NCBI RefSeq assembly: GCF_004569505.1
Contig: NZ_SPPK01000002.1
Coordinates: 248,001 to 312,000 of the forward strand
DNA: 64,000 nt
Reading direction: 5' to 3'
From: Dysgonomonas mossii
Lineage (GTDB): Bacteria; Bacteroidota; Bacteroidia; Bacteroidales; Dysgonomonadaceae
The notes under the pieces were generated by a model. The model was given only the letters and a program-made list of their open reading frames with translations, was not told the origin of the DNA and did no database searches. The position numbers and the translations under genes were made by a program. Of the stretch, positions 8,504-17,682 are shown one piece after another (the first letter of the stretch is position 1; every line of letters starts with the position of its first letter).

Positions 8504-10456
8504 ATGATTAAAATTACATTTCCGGATGGTTCCGTAAGAGAATTCGAAAAAGGAACAACATCTATGCAGGTTGCTGAGAGTATCAGTTCCCGTTTGGCGC
8601 AAGACGTGCTTGCCGCAAAGGTAAACGGGGAGGTTTGGGATTTAACAAGACCAATAGATACGGATGCGACGATCGAATTGCTGAAATGGGAAGATGAAGA
8701 CGGAAAGCATGCATACTGGCATTCGTCGGCACACCTTATGGCCGAAGCGGTGCAGATACTTTACCCTCATGCAAAATTTGGGATAGGCCCTGCCATCGAG
8801 AATGGATTCTATTATGATATAGACTTTGGTGATACTCCTGTCAAAGATGCCGATTTTCATAAGATCGAAGCTAAAATGATGGAGCTGATAGCCAATAAGG
8901 AAGAGATCAAACGTCAGAGTATAACAAAGACCGATGCGCTCAAAATGTTTGGCGACCGTAACGAGGGGTATAAGGTAGAACTTATCAACGACCTTGCGGA
9001 CGGAACCATTACAACATATACACAAGGGGTATTTACCGACCTTTGCCGTGGACCTCACTTGCCCAATACATCGTATATCAAGGCAGTGAAGATACTTAGT
9101 GCGGCGGGTGCATACTGGCGTGGCGACGAAAAACGCAAGCAGCTGACACGTCTTTACGGTATCACTTTCCCTAAAAAGAAAATGCTCGACGAGTACCTTT
9201 TGATGCTCGAAGAAGCCAAGAAGCGTGACCACCGCAAGATAGGAAAAGAGCTTGAACTGTTTGCCTTCTCCGAAAATGTGGGTAAAGGCCTTCCGTTGTG
9301 GTTGCCTCGTGGTACACAGTTGCGCCTGAAACTCGAAGACTTCCTGAAGAAGATACAGAAGAGATTCGAATACCAACAGGTGATGACACCGCATATCGGT
9401 AGTAAATTGCTTTACGTGACTTCGGGTCACTATGCAAAATACGGACAAGATTCTTTCCAGCCGATACATACACCGGAAGAAGGAGAGGAATTCTTGTTGA
9501 AACCGATGAACTGCCCTCATCACTGCGAAATATACAAAGTTGTTCCGCGCTCATATCGCGACCTGCCTTTGCGTATGGCCGAGTTTGGTACTGTATACCG
9601 TTACGAGCAAAGTGGCGAGCTTCATGGACTGACAAGGGTACGTGGATTTACCCAGGATGATGCGCATATTTTTTGTACACCTGAGCAGCTCAAAGAAGAG
9701 TTCCTCAAAGTGATGGATATTGTATTCATTATTTTCAAGGCTCTTAATTTTGAAAACTTCGAAGCACAAATCTCGCTCAGAGACCCTAACAATCGTGAAA
9801 AATATATCGGTAGTGATGCAAACTGGGAGAAAGCAGAGCGTGCCATTATAGAAGCCTGTGAAGAAAAAGGCTTGCCGGCACGTGTAGAGCTTGGCGAAGC
9901 GGCTTTCTATGGCCCTAAGCTCGACTTTATGGTGAAGGACGCATTGGGGCGCCGTTGGCAGTTGGGGACTATACAGGTAGACTACAACCTTCCGGAGCGT
10001 TTCGAACTCGAATACACAGGAGCCGACAACCAAAAGCACCGTCCGGTGATGATTCACCGTGCGCCGTTTGGGTCGATGGAGCGTTTCATTGCCGTGCTTA
10101 TAGAGCATACCGCAGGAAAATTCCCGTTGTGGCTTGCTCCCGATCAGGTGGTGATATTGCCTATCAGCGAGAAGTTTAACGACTATGCTCACCGTGTGTC
10201 TCACTATTTCAAGCAACAGGGTATCAGTTCGCAGGTAGACGACCGTAACGAAAAGATTGGACGCAAAATCCGTGACAACGAATTGAAGCGTATCCCTTAC
10301 TTGCTGATTGTGGGAGAGAAAGAAGCCGAAAGTGAAGAGGTTTCGATCCGCAAACAAGGTGATGGGGATAAAGGCTCTATGAAGTTTGTGAACTTTGCCG
10401 CACAGCTAAATGAAGAAATGGAACAGATGATGAATGCTTGGGAACAACAGGCTTAA
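8504..10456 (+). CDS. thrS: Threonyl-tRNA synthetase
   Basis: A 650-residue class II aminoacyl-tRNA synthetase that charges tRNA-Thr in the cytoplasm. The order is standard: TGS domain (residues 1-60), editing domain with [10 protein letters not shown], catalytic core with MNCPHHC (a zinc-ligand Cys), motif 2 around [16 protein letters not shown] and motif 3 around [17 protein letters not shown], and an anticodon-binding domain from about 540. Length matches the family and nothing is missing. A strong terminator follows directly, so it is separate from infC-rpmI-rplT, which lies 1.6 kb further on. In many bacteria these genes are contiguous; here two unrelated small genes are interposed. Confidence 0.98.
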   Translation: MIKITFPDGSVREFEKGTTSMQVAESISSRLAQDVLAAKVNGEVWDLTRPIDTDATIELLKWEDEDGKHAYWHSSAHLMAEAVQILYPHAKFGIGPAIENGFYYDIDFGDTPVKDADFHKIEAKMMELIANKEEIKRQSITKTDALKMFGDRNEGYKVELINDLADGTITTYTQGVFTDLCRGPHLPNTSYIKAVKILSAAGAYWRGDEKRKQLTRLYGITFPKKKMLDEYLLMLEEAKKRDHRKIGKELELFAFSENVGKGLPLWLPRGTQLRLKLEDFLKKIQKRFEYQQVMTPHIGSKLLYVTSGHYAKYGQDSFQPIHTPEEGEEFLLKPMNCPHHCEIYKVVPRSYRDLPLRMAEFGTVYRYEQSGELHGLTRVRGFTQDDAHIFCTPEQLKEEFLKVMDIVFIIFKALNFENFEAQISLRDPNNREKYIGSDANWEKAERAIIEACEEKGLPARVELGEAAFYGPKLDFMVKDALGRRWQLGTIQVDYNLPERFELEYTGADNQKHRPVMIHRAPFGSMERFIAVLIEHTAGKFPLWLAPDQVVILPISEKFNDYAHRVSHYFKQQGISSQVDDRNEKIGRKIRDNELKRIPYLLIVGEKEAESEEVSIRKQGDGDKGSMKFVNFAAQLNEEMEQMMNAWEQQA

Positions 10457-10481
10457 GCGTCGTCATTTTTACTACGTAATA

Positions 10482-10525
10482 TAAAAGAGTCCCAAAAGTT
10501 ATAAGAACTTTTGGGACTCTTTGTA
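10482..10525 (+). terminator. Intrinsic terminator after thrS
   Basis: A 17-bp perfect stem (AAAGAGTCCCAAAAGTT and its complement) with a five-base loop and flanking A/T tracts. It may work in both directions and would also serve the convergent gene at 10572. Confidence 0.9.
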
Positions 10526-10571
10526 TTTGTACAAGATTTCAGCTTTCTTGTTGTTTCAATTCTGAGAGCAT

Positions 10572-11033
10572 TCACTTAATTATCGTTGCCTCGAATATTT
10601 GCTGTAAGTCTTTTTTGCTTCTGATGCTTTCAAACTTAAATGCTCCTATCGTTAACGCACATCCCATAATCAACATTACGTAAGGAATTAAAGAAAATAT
10701 GCCGAACTCATTCTCCTTTATTAAAAAAGGAAACAAGATACCGATGAGAATAATGAATGAGAACCAGAAGCCCAAAAAAATAATAACATAACCAGGAAGT
10801 TTCATTTTTACTCTGATTATGGTCTTGCCCCATTCGTTTTGAAATTCGCCTTTGATTTTAGGTGAAAAAGAATTCTGATAATTTATATTGCGTTTTATCT
10901 CAAATGCATTATTTGTGGAGTATCCTTTGTACGTATTCTGTATTCTAATAATGTCGTTTATTCTATTTTGTATATCATTTTCGGACAGATGGGTCTCGTA
11001 TACAATGTTTTCGTAAGGTAAAATGTTTTTCAT
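10572..11033 (-). CDS. Hypothetical membrane protein with two transmembrane helices
   Basis: A 153-residue protein I do not recognise. The N-terminal 75 residues are soluble and polar; two hydrophobic helices follow, near 80-103 (VIIFLGFWFSFIILIGILF) and 112-130 (LIPYVMLIMGCALTIGAF), then a basic tail. There is no signal peptide, so it is probably an inner-membrane protein with both ends cytoplasmic. It converges on thrS and shares its terminator. No operon partner is evident. Confidence 0.6.
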   Translation of the reverse strand: MKNILPYENIVYETHLSENDIQNRINDIIRIQNTYKGYSTNNAFEIKRNINYQNSFSPKIKGEFQNEWGKTIIRVKMKLPGYVIIFLGFWFSFIILIGILFPFLIKENEFGIFSLIPYVMLIMGCALTIGAFKFESIRSKKDLQQIFEATIIK

Positions 11034-11312
11034 CTAGCGTATTTTATTCATTCTTTTGATAAAGTTAACAATTTCCGATTAGATACGATAAGGCAAGAGT
11101 ACGATTTTGTGTAGTTTAATCTTTGCTACTTACTCTTTGTATTCTCTTTGTTTTATGGATATGCTGATGATGCTCTAAAGGTTACATTATATATACTGTA
11201 ATATATAGAGTGTAATTTGATCCTGCTTTTTAGCTAAGTTTGTCTGTTCATGCGGTATTTAAGGTTTTATTTCGTATATTAGTTTTTTAATGCAAACATA
11301 AAAGACAATACA

Positions 11313-11882
11313 ATGAAAAAAACTTTATTAATTACACTCATTTTGGGAGTGATCTCATTATCCTGTTTTTCGCAGCAATTTGAATTAACCCCCGAAGGGT
11401 TGAGAGACGCTGCTGATACATCGAAAGACTTTTTAGTTATTCCTGTTGACGGAAAATCTGCATCAGACTTGTATAGTGTGTCCAAGCGGTATGTAAATGA
11501 AAAAATGTCGAATCCCAAATTTGCAATAAAATCCGATTTAGATGGAGATTATTTGCGATATAGTCTTTATTACCCAACGATGTTCAGCTTTTCTAAAATG
11601 CTGGTTAGTCTCAAAATAAATGGCGCTTATCAGATAGAAATGAGATTTCGGGATGGGCGTGTTCGGTATAATATCACAACTCTGAGTTTAACCTTCGAGG
11701 AGGGTGGCAATGAGTTTTATATTGCAGCCAGTAAAATGAAAGGCTGGGCTATTTTTGATAATAAGGGAAAACTTTTGATGAAAAATGAAAAGCGAAAACT
11801 TGAAGACCATTTTAATAATGAAGTGAAGATGTTTATTGATTTCATTCAATCGGATGGAGCTAGTGTAAATGATAATTGGTAA
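11313..11882 (+). CDS. Secreted protein, DUF4468-like
   Basis: A 189-residue protein with a signal peptide (LLITLILGVISLSCFSQ). A Cys lies near its end, but the SQQ continuation suggests signal peptidase I cleavage. The mature part has alternating beta strands and a charged C-terminal helix, with an FLVIPVDGKSASDLYSVSKR-type opening that resembles the DUF4468 (TBP-like fold) secreted proteins common in Bacteroidales. That family link is tentative. It stands alone between divergent genes and has no obvious partner. Confidence 0.6.
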   Translation: MKKTLLITLILGVISLSCFSQQFELTPEGLRDAADTSKDFLVIPVDGKSASDLYSVSKRYVNEKMSNPKFAIKSDLDGDYLRYSLYYPTMFSFSKMLVSLKINGAYQIEMRFRDGRVRYNITTLSLTFEEGGNEFYIAASKMKGWAIFDNKGKLLMKNEKRKLEDHFNNEVKMFIDFIQSDGASVNDNW

Positions 11883-12031
11883 ATAAGAGCCGTTATACAA
11901 AACGAAATCTGATTAATTGAAACTAAAGTGATGAAGCTGTGGCAATTTTGGATGTATAAGTAAGAATAGAAGACATCCCCCTTTGAATTAAAAAGATAGG
12001 GAAATTTATACAAATTCAATAAGTTTTTTAT

Positions 12032-12039
12032 TACCTTTG
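12032..12039 (+). promoter_or_regulatory. Bacteroidetes -7 box (TACCTTTG) for infC-rpmI-rplT
   Basis: An exact TAnnTTTG element lies 65 bp upstream of infC, leaving a long A-rich leader. The usual -33 TTG is not clear. Confidence 0.6.
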
Positions 12040-12104
12040 CACCCAGCTTTGTTTTAAAAATAAAAATAAATAAAAATAAAGGAAAAGAATCTAACATTTT
12101 TTGA

Positions 12105-12728
12105 ATGAGGAACAATAGATTTAATCAAAAAAAAGAAGAGTTACACAAGATCAATAATAACATTCGAGCTAGAGAAGTTCGTTTAGTCGGAGATAATGTC
12201 GAGCAAGGGGTATACTCTATTGGTGAGGCTTTACGATTGGCTGATGAGCTTGAGCTTGACCTCGTTGAAATCTCTCCAACAGCAGAACCTCCTGTTTGTA
12301 GGATTACAGATTATCAGAAATTCCTCTATCAACAAAAGAAAAAGCAAAAAGAAGCCAAAGCCAAATCGGTGAAGGTGGTGGTGAAAGAAATTCGTTTCGG
12401 ACCACAGACCGACGATCATGACTTCAACTTCAAGTTGAAACACGCCAAAGGATTCCTAGAAGAAGGTTCTAAGCTAAAGGCTTATGTATTCTTCAAGGGA
12501 CGTTCTATCTTGTTTAAAGAACAAGGAGAGGTGTTGTTGCTTCGTTTTGCTACCGAGCTCGAAGACTACGGAAAAGTAGATCAGTTGCCGGCACTTGAAG
12601 GTAAGAGAATGATCATGATGATGTCTCCTAAAAAATCACCTGCAAAGGCTACTCCTGCTAAACCGAAGGAAGATAAGCCAAAGGTGAAAGTGGAAAAGAA
12701 AGAGGACGAAGAAAAAAGCGCAGAATAA
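12105..12728 (+). CDS. infC: Translation initiation factor IF-3
   Basis: A 207-residue cytoplasmic factor that binds the 30S subunit and polices start-codon selection. The N-terminal domain carries [13 protein letters not shown] and [21 protein letters not shown] motifs; the C-terminal domain carries [14 protein letters not shown] and the KGR motif. The last 35 residues are a Lys/Glu/Pro-rich extension beyond the usual end. The start is ATG here, not the AUU used for autoregulation in E. coli. It heads the classic infC-rpmI-rplT cluster, preceded by a promoter box and a roughly 65-bp leader. Confidence 0.97.
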   Translation: MRNNRFNQKKEELHKINNNIRAREVRLVGDNVEQGVYSIGEALRLADELELDLVEISPTAEPPVCRITDYQKFLYQQKKKQKEAKAKSVKVVVKEIRFGPQTDDHDFNFKLKHAKGFLEEGSKLKAYVFFKGRSILFKEQGEVLLLRFATELEDYGKVDQLPALEGKRMIMMMSPKKSPAKATPAKPKEDKPKVKVEKKEDEEKSAE

Positions 12729-12781
12729 GCAGTTCGAAAGAATTGCATTCGTATATAAATTAATTTAATTAATAAACTGAG

Positions 12782-12979
12782 ATGCCAAAAAAGAAGACTA
12801 ATTCCGGTGCCAAAAAGAGGTTTGCCCTTACCGGAACAGGAAAAATCAAAAGAAAACATGCTTTCAAAAGTCACATCTTGACTAAGAAAACAAAAAAACA
12901 GAAAAGAAACCTTACTCACACAACAACAGTAAGCAAGGTGGACGAAAAGTCTGTTAAGCAATTGTTGGGAATGAAATAA
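12782..12979 (+). CDS. rpmI: 50S ribosomal protein L35
   Basis: A 65-residue, very basic protein with the family opening [14 protein letters not shown] and the conserved [25 protein letters not shown] core. It binds 23S rRNA in the large subunit. It lies 53 bp after infC and 102 bp before rplT in the conserved order, presumably one transcript. Confidence 0.97.
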   Translation: MPKKKTNSGAKKRFALTGTGKIKRKHAFKSHILTKKTKKQKRNLTHTTTVSKVDEKSVKQLLGMK

Positions 12980-13081
12980 TTGTATTTCTTAAAAGCAAGT
13001 TTTAAAGATTTATTAACCGGATGTATGCAGCAAAGTGTTTTTGAAATAAAAAAACCGCTATCATTCAAAACAACGTAAATT

Positions 13082-13426
13082 ATGCCAAGATCAGTCAATC
13101 ATGTTGCTTCGCGCAACCGCAGAAAAAAAGTTCTGAAATTAACAAGAGGTTACTATGGAGCCCGCAAAAATGTGTGGACAGTAGCCAAAAACACATGGGA
13201 AAAAGGTCTTACCTATGCTTTCCGTGACCGTCGTGCTAAAAAACGCAACTTCCGTGCACTTTGGATACAACGTATCAATGCTGCTGCACGTTTGGAAGGT
13301 ATGTCTTACTCTCGCCTGATGGGCGCTCTTCACAAGAATGGAGTAGAGATCAACCGTAAAGTTCTTGCAGACCTTGCAATGAACCATCCGGAAGCGTTCA
13401 AAGCAATCGTAGATAAAGTAAAATAA
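13082..13426 (+). CDS. rplT: 50S ribosomal protein L20
   Basis: A 114-residue basic protein with the family opening [16 protein letters not shown], then [11 protein letters not shown] and the [17 protein letters not shown] segment. It binds 23S rRNA early in large-subunit assembly and in several phyla represses its own operon. The 102-bp spacer before it could hold a regulatory site, but I see no clear structure. A strong terminator follows. Confidence 0.98.
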   Translation: MPRSVNHVASRNRRKKVLKLTRGYYGARKNVWTVAKNTWEKGLTYAFRDRRAKKRNFRALWIQRINAAARLEGMSYSRLMGALHKNGVEINRKVLADLAMNHPEAFKAIVDKVK

Positions 13427-13446
13427 AGAATATCTTTATATACAAA

Positions 13447-13479
13447 GAAAAAGCAACCCACTGTGGTTGCTTTTTTTGT
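13447..13479 (+). terminator. Intrinsic terminator after rplT
   Basis: A stem of AAAAAGCAACC with its complement closes over a small loop and is followed by seven T residues, 20 bp after the rplT stop. Confidence 0.9.
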
Positions 13480-13531
13480 TTCTATACGTTATCGAGTTTG
13501 TCTATTATGGGGCTTTTCTTCATCGTTGATT

Positions 13532-13561
13532 TTGTTATTGTATAAAAAAGCTATACTTTTG
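13532..13561 (+). promoter_or_regulatory. Complete Bacteroidetes promoter (TTG-N19-TACTTTTG)
   Basis: The -33 TTG at 13532-13534 and the -7 TACTTTTG at 13554-13561 are separated by 19 bp, the textbook geometry. It leaves a leader of about 130 nt before the EamA transporter gene. Confidence 0.7.
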
Positions 13562-13695
13562 CAGCTCAGATAAGGATTTTGCTACTTGTGCTCCAGCGTT
13601 AGGGAAGAAAATAGGGAGTATGGGTATCCTTTTGTAAAGAGTTCTTTGCATACCCTAATAATTTAGATATACTAATTTTTAAATTATTTTGATTG

Positions 13696-14610
13696 ATGAG
13701 TAAAAGCAAAATTTACCTGCCTCTCTTAGTGTTGGGAACTGCATTTTGGGGAATTTCGTTTCCTTTATCCAAAGATGCATTCGATTCTATCCACCCTTAC
13801 ACATTCATGTTTTATCGTTTCTTAATTGCAACTTTCATTCTGGCTTTGATATTCTACAAGCAGATTCCGAAGATAAACAGTGAAACAATCCGTAAAGGCG
13901 CTATTGCCGGGCTATTCCTTTTCATGGGTATTTGCTGGCAAACGGTGGGGTTGAAGTATACAAGTTCGTCCAATGCCTCGTTTATTGCGGGGGTAGAGGT
14001 TGTGCTGATTCCTTTGTTTACGTTCCTATTTATGAAAAGATCTATTCAGACACGAATGTGGGTGGCGTGTCTTCTGGCTTTAGCCGGGTTGTATATTATT
14101 GCCATGGCATCGGGTTTCTCAGACTTTAGGATCGGAGACCTGATGGTGTTTGTGGGGTCGTTGTTTTATTCGGTTTACATTTTGTATGTAGGCAAGATCA
14201 GCACAGATTCACGGTCTGAGGTAACGGCTATTCCGTTTGTTATCATACAGCTATCTGTTTGTGCTCTTTTGGCGGGCGCATTAACTGTATCTACGCAGGG
14301 CGTTGGGGCTGTCTCGATGTCGTTGCCTTTTGATGTATGGAAGGCACTCCTGTTTGTGGCCATTTTGTCTACGGCTTACATGTATTGTATCCAGAATGCG
14401 GCTCAGAAGTATATCGAGGCTGAGAAGATCGCTCTGACATACTTGTGCGAACCTATTTTTGCGACTGTATTTGCGTATATAATATTGAATGAAGAGATAA
14501 CTAGCCGAACAGTGATTGGAGGTACACTGATTCTGTCGGCAATGCTTTTGGCGGAAGTAAACGTCATGGCTGTATACCGACGTATCAGGGCATTCTGTAC
14601 TGTGAATTAA
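13696..14610 (+). CDS. EamA/DMT-family transporter
   Basis: A 304-residue inner-membrane protein with about ten hydrophobic helices in two homologous halves, each an EamA domain. The N-terminal half opens with LGTAFWGISFPLSK and the second half contains the typical CEPIFATVFAYIILNEE signature. Members export amino acids or other small metabolites, but the substrate cannot be read from sequence. I prefer ATG 13696 to the TTG one codon upstream. A complete promoter lies 135 bp upstream, giving a long leader with a possible hairpin, and an intrinsic terminator follows. It is a monocistronic unit. Confidence 0.9.
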   Translation: MSKSKIYLPLLVLGTAFWGISFPLSKDAFDSIHPYTFMFYRFLIATFILALIFYKQIPKINSETIRKGAIAGLFLFMGICWQTVGLKYTSSSNASFIAGVEVVLIPLFTFLFMKRSIQTRMWVACLLALAGLYIIAMASGFSDFRIGDLMVFVGSLFYSVYILYVGKISTDSRSEVTAIPFVIIQLSVCALLAGALTVSTQGVGAVSMSLPFDVWKALLFVAILSTAYMYCIQNAAQKYIEAEKIALTYLCEPIFATVFAYIILNEEITSRTVIGGTLILSAMLLAEVNVMAVYRRIRAFCTVN

Positions 14611-14631
14611 ATTGAATGAACCGATTGTAGT

Positions 14632-14667
14632 CAAAAAGAGATATTCGCTGAGAGTGTCTCTTTTTGT
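14632..14667 (+). terminator. Intrinsic terminator after the EamA gene
   Basis: The inverted repeat AAAAAGAGA / TCTCTTTTT is followed by GTTCTTTG, about 20 bp after the stop codon. Confidence 0.75.
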
Positions 14668-14745
14668 TCTTTGTGGGAGGCTGTAAGATAATTTTGGATT
14701 GTATACAAAAGCTGGGAATAATTTTATATTTTTGTGTCGCCTAAC

Positions 14746-14817
14746 GGCCCTGTAGTTTAATGGATAAAATAAAGGATTCCGGTTCCTTAGCTGTGGGTTC
14801 GATTCCCGCCAGGGTCA
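14746..14817 (+). tRNA. tRNA-Arg (anticodon CCG)
   Basis: A 72-nt cloverleaf: acceptor GGCCCTG pairs with CAGGGTC, with discriminator A at 14817. The anticodon stem AAGGA/TCCTT closes the loop TTCCGGT, giving anticodon CCG, which reads CGG (Arg). The T arm is GTGGG-TTCGATT-CCCGC. CCA is not encoded. A TATTTTTG -7 box at 14727-14734 and a downstream hairpin terminator bracket it, so it is probably transcribed alone. Confidence 0.95.
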
Positions 14818-14837
14818 CAAAAATTAGAGTTGTGAAA

Positions 14838-14873
14838 GCACTGTAATCTATTTGATTACAGCGCTTTTTTTCT
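14838..14873 (+). terminator. Intrinsic terminator after tRNA-Arg
   Basis: The stem CTGTAATC / GATTACAG, extended by an outer GC pair on each side, is followed by TTTTTTTCTTTT about 20 bp downstream of the tRNA. Confidence 0.85.
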
Positions 14874-14916
14874 TTTGTGTTTATTTTATGCCTATAAGGG
14901 CACTATAGAATATGAA

Positions 14917-15615
14917 TTATTTGTAATACTTTTTGCAAAGCTCTGCGATTTCGAATAGCAGCTGATTGGTTACACCGATGCTTACTTGTCGTGTGTGAAT
15001 GAGAATTTTGCTCTTTCCATAATGAACATTATAGTAGTTTCCTTTCGATAATATAGTCGTCTCCCCTGTCCATTTTACATCAAAGATATCCTCTATATCA
15101 AAATTAAATTTTTTTGGATAATGACCGCAAGCCATTATTACAATAGGAAATCTTTGAAAGAAATCCTTTTTAAATAATGATTTGCGTTTTTCTATACTTT
15201 CTTTAGTTAAATCATTATTTTTTAAATAGTTGCTGTTAGGTAAGCATATTTGACTTAGTTCTGTGATAAAACTATAATCAAGAAAATCATATTTGGGGAT
15301 TTCCTTTCCAATTATAGTTTGTACCAACGTTTGATAATTTCTCCATGTTGGACTATTTGGCCAATCTTTCAAGGCATCTGTCTTTAATTGATCCAGTCGA
15401 CCATTACCATTTAGCCAACAATCTAAATTATGTTCAGTAGAATATTTTTCCTGAAGTATTATGTTTTCTTTTTTATCAGGGTTAGGCATCTTTTTATTGT
15501 TCCAGCCACATTCTTTGCCTATGATCAGTATACGAGATGTGGGCGAACCTTCTCCCAAGAAAAATTTTTCTTTGCTGCAATACTCTAAGACATTGCTAAA
15601 ATCAGTATTTTCCAA
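14917..15615 (-). CDS. Hypothetical protein, possible uracil-DNA-glycosylase-like fold
   Basis: A 232-residue soluble protein with no signal peptide. ILIIGKECGW near residue 30, PIVIMACGHY near 160 and ILIHTRQVS near 205 resemble in order and spacing the catalytic and terminal motifs of the uracil-DNA-glycosylase-like superfamily, where a core beta strand ends in a conserved loop and the C-terminal loop carries His with nearby Arg/Ser. Sequence similarity is weak, so this is a fold-level guess. It lies between the tRNA and a PD-(D/E)XK-like gene, both minus strand, but a 319-bp spacer with a hairpin separates the two. Confidence 0.55.
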   Translation of the reverse strand: MENTDFSNVLEYCSKEKFFLGEGSPTSRILIIGKECGWNNKKMPNPDKKENIILQEKYSTEHNLDCWLNGNGRLDQLKTDALKDWPNSPTWRNYQTLVQTIIGKEIPKYDFLDYSFITELSQICLPNSNYLKNNDLTKESIEKRKSLFKKDFFQRFPIVIMACGHYPKKFNFDIEDIFDVKWTGETTILSKGNYYNVHYGKSKILIHTRQVSIGVTNQLLFEIAELCKKYYK

Positions 15616-15934
15616 TTCTTAAAAGATTATTATTTTATTTATCTATTTTATTTCTTACAAAAGAAAATTATTTATTCTGTTTATGCAAATTAATATGTCC
15701 CTTTTTATGTTTAAAAAGCATGCGAATCAGGCAGGTAATATACTAAAACAAAAAGATAAAGAAAACAGGTAGTGACTGACTAATATTGTCGTGGGCACAG
15801 GATAATTTAAAACCCTAATGTAAATCATGTATTTACATTAGGGTTTTTTGTATACTTAGGCTAATACTTCGTATTGTAAAATGGTGACAATATTCCAGCT
15901 CTCATCCTTTTTTATAGAGTCTTCTGCAATATTA
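15616..15934. other. Intergenic spacer between two minus-strand genes
   Basis: No gene is visible. The only structured element is the strong hairpin at 15808-15850. The remainder is AT-rich and plausibly holds the promoter of the 14917-15615 gene. Confidence 0.6.
15808..15850. terminator. Strong hairpin terminator
   Basis: A 16-bp perfect stem (AAACCCTAATGTAAAT and complement) with a five-base loop and T-rich flanks. It lies 85 bp beyond the stop of the 15935-16486 minus-strand gene; the longer T run is on the plus strand. Confidence 0.75.
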
Positions 15935-16486
15935 TTATTTTAGCTTTTTTAGTATGTAAGCTAAATGATAAGTTTCTTTCATATCCCAATCTTTATTAAA
16001 GGATACTTCCTCTACATAATTGGTTTCACCCTTAGGCAATATCTCATGAAGACGTTTATATCTGTTATCCTTTTCGTTTGTCTTTTTTGAGACCCACACA
16101 TCAAATATCATGAGGGCATATAGGGAGTAATCCTCTGAATTTATATCAGCAAGACCATTGATGTTTATGTCTTTATTGGTAATACGTTCATAGTCCCGCA
16201 ATAGAGATTCTTTCTTGTTCTCTCCTTGCAAACGCTTTGCTTCTATTAAAATAACAGCTTTGCTTTCTTCGTCTATAACGAGGGTATCAATATGTTCTCG
16301 TCCGGCAAGGCATGCCTCCTGCCAAATAATAGATTTAGGATAAGCCTTTCTATAGCAAGATGAAAAGTTAAATGTTAAATTTCGCTCAGTAAAACCGTTG
16401 GATTTGTGTGCCGGATAATATTTGCTTAATATCTGATTATAGCACTGTACTGTCTCTTTAAAGATGTTCTTTATTGTCTCATTCAT
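15935..16486 (-). CDS. PD-(D/E)XK nuclease-like protein
   Basis: A 183-residue soluble protein if it starts at ATG 16486 (MNETIKN); an upstream ATG at 16528 would add 14 residues. The segment REHIDTLVIDEE ... VILIEAKRLQG around residues 60-85 carries the Asp-hairpin-(I)EAK signature of PD-(D/E)XK phosphodiesterases, with the metal-binding Asp and Glu and the catalytic Lys all present. The family includes restriction and repair nucleases, and this short form could be a stand-alone nuclease or a defence component. No methylase or toxin partner is adjacent. The motif is seen; the activity is inferred. Confidence 0.6.
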   Translation of the reverse strand: MNETIKNIFKETVQCYNQILSKYYPAHKSNGFTERNLTFNFSSCYRKAYPKSIIWQEACLAGREHIDTLVIDEESKAVILIEAKRLQGENKKESLLRDYERITNKDININGLADINSEDYSLYALMIFDVWVSKKTNEKDNRYKRLHEILPKGETNYVEEVSFNKDWDMKETYHLAYILKKLK

Positions 16487-16528
16487 AGTATAAGATGTTA
16501 GATTTACAGGTTGCATTGTCGCTTGCAA

Positions 16529-16790
16529 TTTATAAATATTAATTGGGAAATAATGATTCTTGATATATTATCATTGATATGCTAATATTTTTTTCTGAAA
16601 AAATAAAACATCATCTCCAATACGATTTATCTTTCACCCCCTTGACTACAATCTCCTTACCCCTTCTTCATATCCAATAACTCAACCTTTCCGATGGGCA
16701 TCTTCTTTTTTAAGAATATAAATTAACATTTTTTACGCTTTTTAGTGATTGTATAGCGAACTTTTTCGGAGGTGGGCTGTTTTATGTCTG
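16529..16790. other. Intergenic region without genes
   Basis: AT-rich spacer upstream of the divergent PD-(D/E)XK-like gene. I see no gene or repeat in it; it leads into the structured RNA candidate at 16791. Confidence 0.55.
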
Positions 16791-16858
16791 TAGTTTTGTA
16801 AAGTTTGTGTTAAGGTTGGGAAGTCTGCGAAGTGATTTCGCGGGCTTCTTATTTATTT
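16791..16858 (+). ncRNA. Candidate small structured RNA, copy 1
   Basis: A TAGTTTTG (-7 type) box at 16791-16798 opens the element, followed by GTAAAGTTTGTGT and a 12-bp hairpin at 16820-16848 with loop GTGAT, then a T-rich tail. The element at 52120-52180 has the same 5' block, the same loop and a stem differing at several positions by paired changes (G-C to A-T and A-T to G-C). That covariation argues for a conserved RNA structure. It could be a free-standing small RNA or a leader of the lipoprotein gene 55 bp downstream. Confidence 0.5.
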
Positions 16859-16913
16859 TATTCCTTTTGAAAATTTTTTAAATTTGTAGCGAATAGCTTT
16901 ATAAATTACAAAT

Positions 16914-17165
16914 ATGAAAAAACTACTAACGCGAACTTTAATCTTATCTTTTTTTATCTCCCTCAATTCATGTATGGTAATCAATTCATTACTTGGGATT
17001 AATCAATGTAATTATCCGAATTGCGACAGGGAATGTGCCGATAATTGTAACTATTGCTCGTTCCATTGCGATGGTTATGGCCTCCCCGCTGATCTCAATG
17101 CCAGAACAGGGAAGTCAATTGATAAACAGTTGGAGCAATACCGAAACGATCAGAAGAGGAAGTGA
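16914..17165 (+). CDS. Small Cys-rich lipoprotein
   Basis: An 83-residue protein with a lipoprotein signal peptide (LILSFFISLNSC). The mature part is short and rich in cysteine: C-x4-C-x3-C-x3-C-x2-C-x3-C within about 25 residues, suggesting disulfides or metal binding. A basic C-terminal tail follows. I do not recognise the family. It lies just downstream of the candidate structured RNA and ends 10 bp before the stop of a convergent membrane-protein gene. Confidence 0.6.
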   Translation: MKKLLTRTLILSFFISLNSCMVINSLLGINQCNYPNCDRECADNCNYCSFHCDGYGLPADLNARTGKSIDKQLEQYRNDQKRK

Positions 17166-17175
17166 TTTCGATACT

Positions 17176-17490
17176 TTAAAAGAAAAGAGCATACACAAAT
17201 ATCGTCAGAAGCATAGCCGATATAGTAAAGAATGGGATAAACAAAAACTTATCCATCCTCTTGCTAATGAAAAGATAAACCAGAATATTAATAGAGACAA
17301 TTAACCCTACAATATATGCTTTCATGGTTTTTCCTACAACCACAAAAGGATTATATAATAAATACGCATCGCTCGATTGTTGGGGATAGCCGTATAGTTT
17401 TTCTACTATATACCCTATTATCAGATATAGAAAAATAAGACCTAAAAGATATAAAAGGCTATATAAAGCACTGTACGCAACTTTTTTCAT
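17176..17490 (-). CDS. Hypothetical membrane protein with three helices
   Basis: A 104-residue protein starting at ATG 17490; a GTG at 17523 would extend it by 11 residues but the hydrophobic start favours the ATG. Three hydrophobic helices are visible (about residues 5-26, 56-75 and 82-103), with a polar loop containing PQQSSDAY between the first two. No domain is recognised. It converges on the Cys-rich lipoprotein gene with a gap of only 10 bp and no terminator. Confidence 0.55.
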   Translation of the reverse strand: MKKVAYSALYSLLYLLGLIFLYLIIGYIVEKLYGYPQQSSDAYLLYNPFVVVGKTMKAYIVGLIVSINILVYLFISKRMDKFLFIPFFTISAMLLTIFVYALFF

Positions 17491-17682
17491 AAAGCAATCG
17501 TCGATTTCTGTATTTTTTGTCACAATTTATTCAAAAGACGAAAGTAGCAATAAGAAATCATTTTTTGATTGAACCGTTTCTCGATTATTACTTTTTCCAT
17601 ACGCAGAAATCTCATTTTAACAAAAATTCTTGCTTCCTCAGCTATTTTCTATATCTTTACACTCAAACAAACCGAGACAAAA

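Noticed and set aside
9551..10357. A 268-codon minus-strand ORF inside thrS
   Set aside because: It is antisense to a complete, conserved threonyl-tRNA synthetase, and its translation has the His/Phe/Leu bias of a shadow frame.
14686..14711. An ATTATCT-containing minus-strand site near the tRNA as a seventh phage motif
   Set aside because: The required TKCAT block is absent at the fixed spacing (CTTTT instead) and no phage gene follows.
14746..14817. tRNA-Arg as phage integration site
   Set aside because: I found no second copy of the tRNA 3' end to the right, no integrase is present, and ordinary genes separate it from the phage region.
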